From positions 1 through 28,755 of the IMG/VR virus record IMGVR_UViG_3300043827_000169: a stretch of DNA of 28,755 bases; one strand, 5' to 3'. Below the pieces are notes generated by a model. That model made no database searches. It was not told the origin of the DNA and saw only the letters and a list, made by a program, of their open reading frames with translations. The DNA is from a virus. Shown here piece by piece: positions 9,901 through 17,543 of the stretch (position 1 is its first letter; each line of letters begins with the position of its first letter). The translations under genes were made by a program, and so were the position numbers.

Positions 9901-11708
9901 ATTGTATTGGCTTTAATTTCAGTATTAGTTGTCTTTAGATACGTTAGGGATCCTTCAACCGTGAGATTTTGTGTTACCGTCAAATTACCTAATATATTAG
10001 AATTCTTATCTATGGTTACGTCATTTTTAATTTTGGTAGTACCAGTTGCAGAGCCAATCTCAAGATTTGTAGCTGCTCCTGCAAAATTAATTGTAGTGGC
10101 CGTATCATCCAATAATTTGAAAATACCACTCGTAGTATTTAAATATCCGCCATTTGCTTCTATAATACCACTTACACTAACTTTACCATCTAACGTAAAG
10201 TTACTTTTACCTAAAGTAGAATCATAAGTTGCTTGTAAGGTTTTGCTATTAATAACTAAAGGATCAGTTGACGTATGGGTACTAATGATAATACCGCCAT
10301 TGGTACTTGAAATTGTGTTTCCATTAATATTAATATTGTCAATGTCAATAGAGTCAGTTGTCACAGTTGTTGCGTCAACATTACCAATTAAATTACCTCT
10401 AACATTGCCAAAATATTCAGCAGCCAAATAAGTAGAAGCATCGGTTGGTCCACCTGTTCCTGGATCCAAGATAGTAGTTGTTCCATCCTTAGCTTTAACA
10501 ACGCCTATAAAAAAGGCATTTTTTCCATCAGTACCATTTTCTAATACTTTTACACCATTAGAAGCTAATATGTCTCCAGTTGACGATCCAACAATAATAC
10601 CCTCAAATTGCCCAATAAAAACTTCTGTTGCAATAATAGTCGTTCCCACTATCTTTGCAGGAAGATTATCACCTATTATGACATTATCTAATCTACCACC
10701 GTTAACTTCTATATTTGAAAATGTACTAATTTGATTACTTGTTATATTACCTGCAACATTACCTATAAATTGAGCAGGAGCGTAGTCTAGATCAGTAGGT
10801 AAATTTCCTGCACCATTTTCAAATACCTTTCTTGAACTATTATTTGCATAGATATCACCTTTGAAATCACCAGCTATGTTACCAATTAACTTGCCATAAA
10901 AAGTAGCCTCAATACCATCAGCACTATTTTCGATTATTTTAGTTGTGCCGTTTTGAGCATATACATCCCCAACTAAGTTGCCTTGTAATGTTCCTTCAAA
11001 TTTATCAGTGGCAGTTATTACAGTACCTTTTATAGTAGTTGGTGTATTAGATCCAATAATAGTTCCATCAATAAATCCACTATTGGTAGTAAGGTTTGAA
11101 AAGAAACTACCACCAGGACTATTAATATTGCCATTAATATTTCCTATATATAGTGCAGGAACTCCTGAACCACCAGTATCTAATATTCTAGATCCTGTGC
11201 TATTAAAAACATCACCTATGAGATTGCCATATACTGTACCTTCTACATTGCCAAATATTTTATCGATAATAGTTATTCTGTTACCAAATATTTCTTCTGC
11301 ATTTATTTGCCCGCCAATGTTTAAATCACCGCTTACACCCATCCCACCTTGCACAACTATAGTTCCATTATAAGGATTAGTACTTGGTATATCTGCAGTA
11401 AACAATGCTTGTATAACAATGGTATATTCTTCTGCGGATATCTCAGTAGTGGTTTGGCCATTGTTTACAAAATATATTTTGTCTCTATCATTTGCTTGTG
11501 CACCAGTTTCTATATAAGTATTAGAATTTATTCTGCTTAATCTACCTTGCAAAAGAGCATAATCTAATTCTGCCCAACGTCCTACACCGTTACCAATTTT
11601 AAAATTTTTATTTGATAGATCTATACCTAATTCGCCTTGTGCTAATATAGGATTTATTTCTTCCCAATTAGCTTGAATGTCTCGTCTTAGTTGAATCCTT
11701 CTCGTCAT
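3939..11708 (-). CDS. Giant tail-fibre / baseplate-associated structural protein with pectate-lyase-like section
   Basis: The ATG at 11708 has a clear GGAGA six bases upstream and gives 2589 residues; an upstream TTG at 11738 has no such site. Residues 1-60 (MTRRIQLRR, WEEINPILAQGELGID, FKIGNG) match the short N-terminal module found on many fibres and on the phage Mtd protein. Residues about 150-440 repeat a GN-GDVY or GNLIGDV pattern separated by FENGAG-like turns. Residues about 550-830 are beta-rich repeats (VTGNVSVVGDI, LTVEGN). Residues about 830-1115 begin GGGQVAVSAENGDDAND and continue RPVKTIKRAL and VSVVGAGLR, as in right-handed beta-helix proteins of the pectate-lyase type. A helical stretch (about 1180-1210, KCLRDAKIVLEAVAYD) follows, and the rest is beta-rich. 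It is a virion fibre; whether the helix section has glycan-cleaving activity cannot be told. Confidence 0.85.
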   Translation of the reverse strand: MTRRIQLRRDIQANWEEINPILAQGELGIDLSNKNFKIGNGVGRWAELDYALLQGRLSRINSNTYIETGAQANDRDKIYFVNNGQTTTEISAEEYTIVIQALFTADIPSTNPYNGTIVVQGGMGVSGDLNIGGQINAEEIFGNRITIIDKIFGNVEGTVYGNLIGDVFNSTGSRILDTGGSGVPALYIGNINGNINSPGGSFFSNLTTNSGFIDGTIIGSNTPTTIKGTVITATDKFEGTLQGNLVGDVYAQNGTTKIIENSADGIEATFYGKLIGNIAGDFKGDIYANNSSRKVFENGAGNLPTDLDYAPAQFIGNVAGNITSNQISTFSNIEVNGGRLDNVIIGDNLPAKIVGTTIIATEVFIGQFEGIIVGSSTGDILASNGVKVLENGTDGKNAFFIGVVKAKDGTTTILDPGTGGPTDASTYLAAEYFGNVRGNLIGNVDATTVTTDSIDIDNININGNTISSTNGGIIISTHTSTDPLVINSKTLQATYDSTLGKSNFTLDGKVSVSGIIEANGGYLNTTSGIFKLLDDTATTINFAGAATNLEIGSATGTTKIKNDVTIDKNSNILGNLTVTQNLTVEGSLTYLKTTNTEIKANTIILNKGETGSGVTAGTAGIEIDRGLAHSSWIKWSEPTDTWEFGINDSYANTKMLDLSVTGNVSVVGDIDAANITTTANINVGGDFQVTGTSQFSGNITTNDISVDNLTVEGNETVEGTLAVTGLSTLATVDINGGNIDDTKIGYTTPSTIRATDVEVEQLVVKNQGEIRFKESTDAGNTYVGFKAPDSFVESYTLTLPAVKGIDGNVLAFNANGDKLEFVSADLFGGGQVAVSAENGDDANDGINRPVKTIKRALQIASGQVYDATGKVNGKRIVIAVASGEYYEDNPIIIPDNVSVVGAGLRACNIRPLNNGKDMLRVRNGCYFTEITFRDALNVDGKPVFTFNYAVAFDDATDIYTSRTGYINLPTIKPIITISPYVQNCSIISFLGGNGVLVDGNKVKVPNRPQNAIEAELVNNTLPGIPQQGKSMVANAFTMLSFGGTGWRVINDAYAQIVSCFQIFCLNGSYCQSGGYLSITNSATNFGQYALRASGYSPNAFDFNRGFITSISSFLGQDVITAIGFKELPNPHYVTRFREPSYKQAYDLINANKEELADDLISWINDQITNGTSPFFTQFIYNQAKCLRDAKIVLEAVAYDTLSGGNSKLIEAALSYSEANSITLNLQKEQNIAAFNRLRDITLPLVTSTGHAPIVAAKFNLLINVLDDPTTAPPIVEITNIGDITNNHIITNPNDIVPFNAANVDIINDTLLIPIHGLANMQKVVYSNNGNNDIPGLDNEQSYYVEVLNANTIRLFTDESKSKRADILSVGIGTHRLIKNVIEYFIDDLLTYHKVFQKLTLPSDSYTFIPGRLISATTQTGSLSVTNLAYVLSWDKTTKELIVAIDIAAQSPRFLLTSIITGDHSDDSTVIGGITPINVVNISDYYSATFKVGSTFGSAIIQNKSQLITKQIWLHRPSICNSSSHTWEYAGSGIDYNALPQNGGVTRVEYQQVSDLPGRVYTSGTNELGDFLVGDFIKAENKTGNVTFTNTVSIGELDALKLSINDIIIEEFSIDIQLGDSEPGGPKDSRISTQKAIRSFIQNKLSPFLDREVTTNNLAGAIPQLNSLGLLNADVIPPIRAFLIWKTNGYGSRLALKDTVPSSNVLPADISTENYSTIDVYLNSTITADDLTLIVQDNTNARGYLLGNVIEQNVITIASIDKTFEILFNNFDDLIIEGVGTYSLNTTPGIPTISPILVNQSSNYVLTEILPSQMLLLDTTQTYNFAGINPVTGAITKAQGYINSEDYEPTGLELGVIVQVDNVNKISGTGYIDNVYKNVPLQSLTGAGTGAKATLTVRDNKVDSVEMTSGGTGYILGEVLSATILLQNEGVGGFQIPVLKIENRLHINNVGGVKFSNTQDPDLKDFIQDANATTVSINQTGSIEISFDANEGVNTTPGVDTITIPNHGLIDGDPVLYDPIGQIEIGGNLQGPQADEVYYVKYIDSNTIQLYTNYTLLAQERVILYLSGQGTQKLIVSNIDLKRNTIFLAGHGYLKGTALKITGTALPVGFVSGQVYYVGSVTTNSFTLHDDKIDADNSFDGVVTEAKDIQNKPTGTMVLTRLNIRVDGAINTSSKEYANWSGLSANNIAANNIISGVISPSRLGSLAANNTTFLRGDSVYAPVVQNIYKPNDSAIILLGSFKTNANNIAEYTNAVSVDVDVVDGSETRASPDGFQWTNLGVARFNRDQFAVGSGTGLGQVTIKDLVVNAGQLDNNNAAYYLESSNHTIQPVNKGGTNISTYTAGDMLYASTDSILNLLPIADPFNVLQVKADGSKPEWSSTLLLSGLTVNGDITVSGAKSTLNAYDIKMDDNNIELGSVEPVFNREGVINYTGGGSLTTEVTIPLSNLGTTGLIPGMTITKVTVAGQPGLFGNDSKILSVDSATQFTVIGTTLPTSGTVRFNAGGASDDTANNGGLTIKSSVNKTLTWSKVTGAWTSSENMDLAATKTFMINNTTVLSENKVLGKELSSQAGKIMTSGSTWIRTFAFMGV

Positions 11709-11759
11709 TCTGTTCTCCAGCGATACATTTGAAGACAAGCTCCAAATCGCTTAATACAC

Positions 11760-11770
11760 TATTTATTTAG
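11760..11770 (-). promoter_or_regulatory. Candidate T4-type late promoter for the fibre operon
   Basis: Read on the minus strand this is CTAAATAAATA, which contains AATAAATA, one base from the T4 late consensus TATAAATA. It sits 52 bases before the fibre ATG and just downstream of the terminator of the nrd unit. The 14-base context CTAAATAAATAGTG recurs nearly unchanged at 23224-23237 (CTAAATAAATGGTG). The assignment is by motif and position only. Confidence 0.6.
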
Positions 11771-11780
11771 AACAGTTTGA

Positions 11781-11804
11781 TATAAAAATGCTCTATCCTA
11801 GAGC
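11781..11804 (-). terminator. Rho-independent terminator of the nrdA-nrdB-grx unit
   Basis: On the minus strand a 6-bp stem (GCTCTA / TAGAGC) with a 3-base loop (GGA) is followed by ATTTTTATA. The stem-loop overlaps the last codons and TAG stop of the 96-residue gene. It would separate the nucleotide-metabolism unit from the late fibre operon that begins at 11770. Confidence 0.72.
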
Positions 11805-12083
11805 TATCCCTGAGGTTTTACTAAGATATTGTTTGGCTACATCGCTACTTGTGCGTGATATAGTAATGATACTAGCTTTTGTTATAGCATAGTCTTCATC
11901 TGGATTTACAGTGAACATGTAAGGAACCATCCCCATACCCTGTGGGTTCATCATTAGCACATTAGGTTTGCTTAGATAAAAATATCTATCATCTTCACGA
12001 ACATATCGACCTAATATTTCTTCTCCACTACTAACCTTTAGGCTTATGACTTCATTTTGTGTAAACGTTTTTTCAAATAGCAT
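11793..12083 (-). CDS. Small conserved protein, possibly Sm/LSm-like
   Basis: This 96-residue protein starts at an ATG inside the end of the glutaredoxin gene (11-base overlap), with AGAGA upstream. The N-terminal half has alternating hydrophobic strands and a turn, VISLKVSSGEEILGRYV then EDDRYFYLSKP, which recalls the first part of the Sm fold (strand, Gly, strand, Asp, strand). A Met-rich loop (VLMMNPQGMGM) follows, then two more strand-like segments and a polar tail. The fold assignment is my inference and weak; no RNA-binding signature can be confirmed. It is the last gene of the nrdA-nrdB-grx unit, so co-expression with deoxynucleotide synthesis is likely. It could equally be an unrelated small beta-barrel protein. 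Confidence 0.7.
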   Translation of the reverse strand: MLFEKTFTQNEVISLKVSSGEEILGRYVREDDRYFYLSKPNVLMMNPQGMGMVPYMFTVNPDEDYAITKASIITISRTSSDVAKQYLSKTSGIALG

Positions 12084-12315
12084 GGTAATCTCTTGTTTGG
12101 AAATATAAAGCTAATTCTTGATACCCACCAATATATTCATCATTTATTAATATTTGTGGAACTGTTCTAGCAGTAGGAACTACTTCAAGCAATTCTTCTT
12201 TAGTCCATCCATCACCTATTTTACGTTCCTCAAAGTCTATACCTTCCCTCTGTAAAAGTCTTTTGGCTTGGTCACAATAGGGACAGTGATACTTACTCCA
12301 TAAAACGGCTTTCAT
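12073..12315 (-). CDS. grxC: Glutaredoxin (electron donor for ribonucleotide reductase)
   Basis: The 80-residue thioredoxin-fold protein has the glutaredoxin active site C11-P-Y-C14, the cis-proline segment T51-V-P53 and the glutathione-side G63-G64. Its length fits small phage and bacterial glutaredoxins. It would reduce the active-site disulfide of the reductase encoded just upstream, using glutathione. The ATG has AAGGAAAACAC before it and lies 12 bases after the nrdB stop, so it belongs to the same transcript. In T4 the equivalent role is played by nrdC. The symbol is by analogy; assignment to the glutaredoxin family is firm. Confidence 0.93.
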   Translation of the reverse strand: MKAVLWSKYHCPYCDQAKRLLQREGIDFEERKIGDGWTKEELLEVVPTARTVPQILINDEYIGGYQELALYFQTRDYHAI

Positions 12316-12327
12316 GTGTTTTCCTTT

Positions 12328-13425
12328 CTAAATTTGTGGAAGTTCATCATAATTTATCGTATCGCTCATAACACCAATAACATAATTAGTTGATTCATTT
12401 TCTTGTAAGGCTGTTTGTTTCTTACTGGTATCGCTGTGTTTGTTAAACCATGGAATAGGATTAGTCTTAATATTAGTATAATACTTTATCCCTATTTCTT
12501 TTAATGATGATGTTGCAGTATAGTCAACAAAGTCTTTTAGAATATTTGCATTAAGTCCAATTACAGGACCACATTTAAACAAATAGTCGGCCCAGGCTTT
12601 TTCTTCACGGATTACATCCATATACATGGCGTAAACTTCTTGTTCACATTCTACTTTAGCCTGAGCGAATCTGCCGTCTTCCTTGACAACCTGATTTATC
12701 AGCCAACCTGTCCATCCCTTGTGTAATAATTCGTCCTGTAGAATAAGACTGATAATATTACCATTACCAATAAAGATTTTATTTTCTACCATGGCTAGAC
12801 TTGTTGCAAAACTTACCATAAAACGTATGGCTTCTAGTGCGTAACTGGCGTTCAGTGCTAGCCAAATAGCTTTAATGTGTGCTTGCTCTTTAACCGAACC
12901 CTCAAGTTCTTTTTCACAGTTAATCATGTGTAACTGTTCATAATATCTGCCAATGCCTGAAGCCATATCCACAATCTCTTTTGTATCATGAATAGTATTA
13001 AACACATCTTTAGGCACATTGTAGATATTACGAATAATATGACTGTAACTGCGACTATGAATGTTAGTTTCAAAAAAGGTCCAATTATAAACCAATGCTT
13101 CTAATTCTGGCAAACTTACTACTGGGGTGAATATTTGACTAGGGGCCCGTCCTTGTAGGCTATCCAAGGCTGTTTGTCTTAATAGGTTACTGGTAAAAAT
13201 ATGTTTGACTGCTTCGCTTGCATCTTTAAAATCCTGCGCATCTTTAGATAGGGTTATTTCCTCCGGAACCCAAAAAAAACCTCTAGCTGTTTTTTCATAG
13301 TCGGCTATTTTATTATACTTGACTTCTTCAAATCTTTGTATAACCACCTGGCCAGCCGGATCCAAAAACATTTTTCTATTTATATAGTCTGTCTTTGTGT
13401 GTAGATCATATTGTTGTTTGCTCAT
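12328..13425 (-). CDS. nrdB: Class I ribonucleotide reductase, beta subunit (NrdB)
   Basis: This 365-residue R2 protein carries the di-iron and radical cofactor that drives ribonucleotide reduction by NrdA. Visible cofactor residues are D88 (ALDSLQGR), E119 and H123 (FFETNIHSRSY), the radical tyrosine Y127, E198 (ALEAIRF), and E232 and H235 (QDELLH). W52 in FFWVPEE matches the electron-transfer tryptophan. Residues 119-123 read E-T-N-I-H, one residue longer than the usual E-X-X-H of the E. coli and T4 proteins. The ATG overlaps the nrdA stop by four bases (ATGA), indicating translational coupling. The C-terminus ends in an acidic tail (DTINYDELPQI), the part that normally docks on the large subunit. 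Confidence 0.96.
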   Translation of the reverse strand: MSKQQYDLHTKTDYINRKMFLDPAGQVVIQRFEEVKYNKIADYEKTARGFFWVPEEITLSKDAQDFKDASEAVKHIFTSNLLRQTALDSLQGRAPSQIFTPVVSLPELEALVYNWTFFETNIHSRSYSHIIRNIYNVPKDVFNTIHDTKEIVDMASGIGRYYEQLHMINCEKELEGSVKEQAHIKAIWLALNASYALEAIRFMVSFATSLAMVENKIFIGNGNIISLILQDELLHKGWTGWLINQVVKEDGRFAQAKVECEQEVYAMYMDVIREEKAWADYLFKCGPVIGLNANILKDFVDYTATSSLKEIGIKYYTNIKTNPIPWFNKHSDTSKKQTALQENESTNYVIGVMSDTINYDELPQI

Positions 13426-15758
13426 AATATACAGGAATCACATTCCTCCTCCATTTTTATCTCTGTGTAATTTATTTTACTTTCTTTGCTGGAACCACTA
13501 GTATATTTTATATCTGCTTTGGCTCCTTGTTTATCAATCAAACTATAATAAAATGTCTTGATGCCCCAGATATGTGCTTGCAAAAGGTTTTTCGCTATCA
13601 ACGTACTAGGTACTTTACGATCAGGAAAATGCCTAGGCGAATAAAAGGTATTTGTACTTATACTCTGATCCACATAGGCTGCTAATACTGCTGCTGTTTT
13701 AAGGTATCCTATACAATCGGTTTGTTCCCACATTAATTGATATTTATTTTTAAGTTTATGATACTCTGGGACGACCTGTGTAAACGATCCTGCTTTACTT
13801 TCTTTTGTACTTATAAGACTCATTGGTAGTTCAATACCATTAGTACTATTAATTACCACGCTACTGGATTCAACAGGAGCAATGGCCATTAGTGTAGCAT
13901 TGCGCACACCGTGCTGTTTCATTTGTTCACGCAATGGTTCCCAATCAAGTTCTGGAGTAAAGTTTGTTAGTTCATTTACTCCTTTGGCTCTACGTTCCCA
14001 AGGAAATATGCCTCTACCATAATATGTTAAATGACTGTCCTTACAGGCACCACGCTCTTTGGCTAGTTCAACTGTAGCTTCAGTTAGATAGAATGCTTGG
14101 TGTTCCATCCAACTTTTTACTTCTGCAAGAGCATCCTTATCACCGTACTTTAGGCTACGTTTAGCGTGCCAGTAGGCCAAGTTTGTGACCCCAATGCCTA
14201 ATGGCTGTATTTCATCATTACTTAATTTACTTTGTATACTTAAAAAGTCTTGATAATCAAGTATGTTACATAGGCTGCGCTGCAAAATGCGGCAGGCACG
14301 ACGCATGTCTTCAGGATTACGGAAACTGCCCCAGTTAATTGATCCCAAGGTGCATAAAGCTATTCTACCTTTGGGGTCATTAAGACTTTTAAATGGGAGT
14401 GTGGGCAGCAGAATTTCACAGCATAAATTACTTTGATATATGGGATGATGTAAGGAATCAAATGGGCCTTGATTCAATACGTTATCAATGAACACAAGGT
14501 ATATACGTCCTGTATCAGTTCTTTCCTTAAGTATGCCTCCCTTAAATACTTCCTCGGCACTCATGGTCTTTTTACGAAGACCTGGTGTATTCTCATATTT
14601 GATATATAATTCTTCGAATAACTGAGTATCTCTATAAAATGCTTCATAGAGATCTGGCACCTGGTTAGGATCAAAGAAGGTTATGTTTTTTTGTTCTCTG
14701 AATCTTCTCCAGAATAAAGCCGAAAGGATAACCCCATAATCCATATGTCGAATCCTGGTTTCGTCGGTTCCTTGATTGTTTTTGAGAACAATAAGATCAT
14801 CAAACTGATAATGCCAAATAGGATAAAACACAGTGGCACTAGCATTGCGTATTCCACCTTGACTGCAACTCCTTAAATCACCAAACCACTTTTTAAGGAA
14901 TGGTAGCATGCCTGTATGCATGATTTCGCCACCACGAATAGGACTACCTAATGGTCTGAGGCGTCCTATTTCTAAACCTATCCCAGCACGTTTACTGGCA
15001 TATTTAGCCATCATCTCTCCGCTGGCAAAAATACTATCAAGATCATCATCGCTACGGATAAGCACACAGCTACTAAATTGTTTTGTAGGAGTGCCAAGCC
15101 CAGCGAGCACAGGAGTGGCAAGAGTGAATAACCCATCACTAGCTGCATTATAATATTCCTTTATATAACGCATACGAGCTACATTAGGCTCTTCCTTATG
15201 AAATATAGTGGCAGCAGCCACCATATAACGCACCTGAGGAGTTTCGTATGTTTCTTTGGTACTACGATTTTTGATTAGATACTTTTCAATAAATTGCTCA
15301 ATAGCAGCATAGCTATATTGGAAGTCTTTTTCATGATCAATAAAATCATTCATTTTATTCCAATCAGCTTCAGAATACCATTCTAATAGTTCCTTGGTAT
15401 ATAACCCAGTGGCTACATTCCGTTTAACTATTTCATAGATATGGGGTATTTCCATGCTGCCATATACGTCTTTACGCAGCATATGATACCGCTGTCGGCC
15501 AGCCACATATTGATAATTTGTATGTCCAATATCTGGATTTGATTCTACATCAATTAAATCTACAATCGCACGTAGTGTGATTTCATCAATTTCTCTTGTT
15601 CTTATACCATCATAAAAATGCGGATTACTTCTAATTTCTATCATACTTTGGCTAACATCTGCAACACCATTACATATTCTACTAACTTGGGCTTGCCACT
15701 TTGATAAGTCTAAAAGCTCTCTCTCCCCATTTCTTTTTACCACTGTGATTTTATTCAT
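13422..15758 (-). CDS. nrdA: Class I ribonucleotide reductase, alpha subunit (NrdA)
   Basis: The 778-residue catalytic subunit reduces ribonucleoside diphosphates to deoxyribonucleotides. The redox cysteines C231 (FSSCVLI) and C469 (ALCTLGSINW), the thiyl-radical cysteine C446 with N444 and E448 (SNLCCEI), the tyrosine pair in KTFYYSLI and the C-terminal C773-X-X-C776 are all present. Length and order match E. coli and T4 NrdA. The start at 15758 agrees with the family N-terminus (VVKRNGE). No strong ribosome site precedes it; CATAAT and TATAAT boxes lie just before the ATG but without a good -35. It heads the nrdA-nrdB-grx unit. Phages use such enzymes to raise the dNTP supply for replication. 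Confidence 0.97.
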   Translation of the reverse strand: MNKITVVKRNGERELLDLSKWQAQVSRICNGVADVSQSMIEIRSNPHFYDGIRTREIDEITLRAIVDLIDVESNPDIGHTNYQYVAGRQRYHMLRKDVYGSMEIPHIYEIVKRNVATGLYTKELLEWYSEADWNKMNDFIDHEKDFQYSYAAIEQFIEKYLIKNRSTKETYETPQVRYMVAAATIFHKEEPNVARMRYIKEYYNAASDGLFTLATPVLAGLGTPTKQFSSCVLIRSDDDLDSIFASGEMMAKYASKRAGIGLEIGRLRPLGSPIRGGEIMHTGMLPFLKKWFGDLRSCSQGGIRNASATVFYPIWHYQFDDLIVLKNNQGTDETRIRHMDYGVILSALFWRRFREQKNITFFDPNQVPDLYEAFYRDTQLFEELYIKYENTPGLRKKTMSAEEVFKGGILKERTDTGRIYLVFIDNVLNQGPFDSLHHPIYQSNLCCEILLPTLPFKSLNDPKGRIALCTLGSINWGSFRNPEDMRRACRILQRSLCNILDYQDFLSIQSKLSNDEIQPLGIGVTNLAYWHAKRSLKYGDKDALAEVKSWMEHQAFYLTEATVELAKERGACKDSHLTYYGRGIFPWERRAKGVNELTNFTPELDWEPLREQMKQHGVRNATLMAIAPVESSSVVINSTNGIELPMSLISTKESKAGSFTQVVPEYHKLKNKYQLMWEQTDCIGYLKTAAVLAAYVDQSISTNTFYSPRHFPDRKVPSTLIAKNLLQAHIWGIKTFYYSLIDKQGAKADIKYTSGSSKESKINYTEIKMEEECDSCIL

Positions 15759-15796
15759 ATTATATTATGCTGTTTTTTTGTGGTGAAAACAATACC

Positions 15797-17524
15797 TTAA
15801 CTTAATATTCTATAGGTATATGTTATCGATCCTAACTCTAGATTTGGAAGAAAATTAAGTCTTGATTCTGAGATATTGTACTTATATGATACTTTCACTT
15901 GCCATTGATTATTTTGTTGATGCAGCACTGCTTTGAATTCAAAGAATAGGTCTTCATCAGTTATATCACCTAGAGGAGCAGGAACATTTGAGGTCAAGGG
16001 ATGTCCTAAATAGTCGTATTCATCTATAAATTCTAGCGGGGCTAACGAACTAGCATAATTCCTAGTATCAACTAATAAAGTTAGCTTGCCTTTTCTTAAT
16101 CTTTTATATTCAATATCATTAGCTAGACTCCGATAAAGATATTCAATTTCAATATTGCAAACTGTGGGCCCTACAAGCGGTGTACTACTTTTAGGAACTG
16201 GAAATCTAAAAAGTTCCTGATCATTTATAGAATATACCATATTTAATTTATAAGTAAAGTTATTTTCGTAACTGCCATAACCTGTAACTTCACTAACATA
16301 TGGTATTATGTTTAACGCATCAACTCCTAAAAAGCCTAAATCCTCATGCCTATCACTGTGATCATCTACACTCAAATTATTTGATTCATCAAATTCTATT
16401 TGTCCAAATGCTGCTTCAATATTGCCACCAAAATTATTACCTACAGATCTAAAACTGTTTTTACTGCTAACATTACCTGTTCCTTGCCATACTTTAATAG
16501 CATGTTTTTGTATATCATTAAAGGTACAGGTTGATATAATATTATTTCTTGGACCGTACTTTTCACCTTCAATAGCAATAACGTTTGGGTTTACATTATA
16601 ATAACCTAAGTTTACAGCAATTTCATTTCCTTTAAATCTACTATTTCTAATAATGTTATTGACTATATCTCCTCTGCTGCTTATACCATATTTGAATTTT
16701 TCTATATTAACATTATTAAAACTATTATTTTTACATGTAATTAATTCTGTTTTGACTTTCATTAAAATGCCTACACTGTCATTCCGCATGATAGGATTTA
16801 TATCCCTATCCCATGTGCTCTTTATATCTATATTAACAAATTCACTGTGTCTAACGCAATACATGTCAAAACCTGTAGTATTGCTATTCTCAATTTGTAA
16901 TGTAAAATCATTTAAACTTACATTTTTACATTGATTTAAAAAATCAACTTGACTAATATTATTATTATCATCAACAAAAATAAACGCACTACCAGATCCT
17001 AAATATTTGAATATAGTTCTACCTGGACCCGCACCAACTATTTTTGTATAACTATAAATGTAAATTGGATCTTCAAGTTTATAAACTCCAGGACTGAATT
17101 CTAATACTGCTCGTCTATCTACAAATCCACCATCCTGTAACGTTTCTTTATATAAACGTCTAATAGCTCTATTAATATCGTCAGAGTCGTTATCTATTCC
17201 ATCTCCTCTAACATTAAAGGATTTAGCATTTACTCTATCATCTAAACGCTGTTGAATAGTTCTAGTGTAATTACTATTATCTAATGTATTAACTGGCCCA
17301 TATTTATAGCTACTTATACTAAAAATATTACTTTCTTTCGTTAGAATTTCCACGTTACTCCTATTTTCTGGATCACTGACAGCATAGGTTCCAATGTATA
17401 ATTGATTGGTATCAATACACCAAGCTAATTCACCTGCTGAAAGTATTATAGGAAGATTTTCTTCTGGTTCAGCATCCTTGATATCACGACGTATTTGAAT
17501 TTTAGATATTTGCACTACGGCCAT
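15797..17524 (-). CDS. Tailspike-like protein with pectate-lyase-type beta helix
   Basis: The 575-residue protein starts with a short module (IQIRRDI, ILSAGELAWCIDTNQLYIG) related in pattern to the N-terminus of the giant fibre protein, which probably anchors it to the virion. From about residue 99 (VNAKSFNVRGDGIDNDSDDI) it shows the start of a right-handed parallel beta helix of the pectate-lyase type. Asn-rich turns (NNSFNNV, NNIIRNSRF, NNIISTCTF) continue to about residue 370. The last 150 residues are beta-rich and end with a Tyr-rich segment. Such proteins bind or cut host surface polysaccharide. Catalytic residues cannot be named here. The gene has a late-promoter motif overlapping the stop of the gene before it, and AAGGGGA before its ATG. 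Confidence 0.82.
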   Translation of the reverse strand: MAVVQISKIQIRRDIKDAEPEENLPIILSAGELAWCIDTNQLYIGTYAVSDPENRSNVEILTKESNIFSISSYKYGPVNTLDNSNYTRTIQQRLDDRVNAKSFNVRGDGIDNDSDDINRAIRRLYKETLQDGGFVDRRAVLEFSPGVYKLEDPIYIYSYTKIVGAGPGRTIFKYLGSGSAFIFVDDNNNISQVDFLNQCKNVSLNDFTLQIENSNTTGFDMYCVRHSEFVNIDIKSTWDRDINPIMRNDSVGILMKVKTELITCKNNSFNNVNIEKFKYGISSRGDIVNNIIRNSRFKGNEIAVNLGYYNVNPNVIAIEGEKYGPRNNIISTCTFNDIQKHAIKVWQGTGNVSSKNSFRSVGNNFGGNIEAAFGQIEFDESNNLSVDDHSDRHEDLGFLGVDALNIIPYVSEVTGYGSYENNFTYKLNMVYSINDQELFRFPVPKSSTPLVGPTVCNIEIEYLYRSLANDIEYKRLRKGKLTLLVDTRNYASSLAPLEFIDEYDYLGHPLTSNVPAPLGDITDEDLFFEFKAVLHQQNNQWQVKVSYKYNISESRLNFLPNLELGSITYTYRILS

Positions 17525-17543
17525 GTACTTTCCCCTTATAGGG

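Noticed and set aside
10978-11373. Plus-strand open frames within the giant fibre gene, also at 2101-2616, 9484-9762 and 9889-10431.
   Set aside because: They are antisense readings of an AT-rich repetitive structural gene; none has a ribosome site or recognisable family pattern.
15759-15796. Promoter boxes directly before nrdA (CATAAT and TATAAT).
   Set aside because: The -35 match is poor (TTGTTT) and the boxes touch the ATG, leaving no leader; not enough support for a feature.
15780-15835. Possible hairpin ATACCT / AGGTAT followed by TGTTTT near the end of the tailspike-like gene.
   Set aside because: The loop is about 16 bases and the T run is short, so it is too weak to call a terminator.
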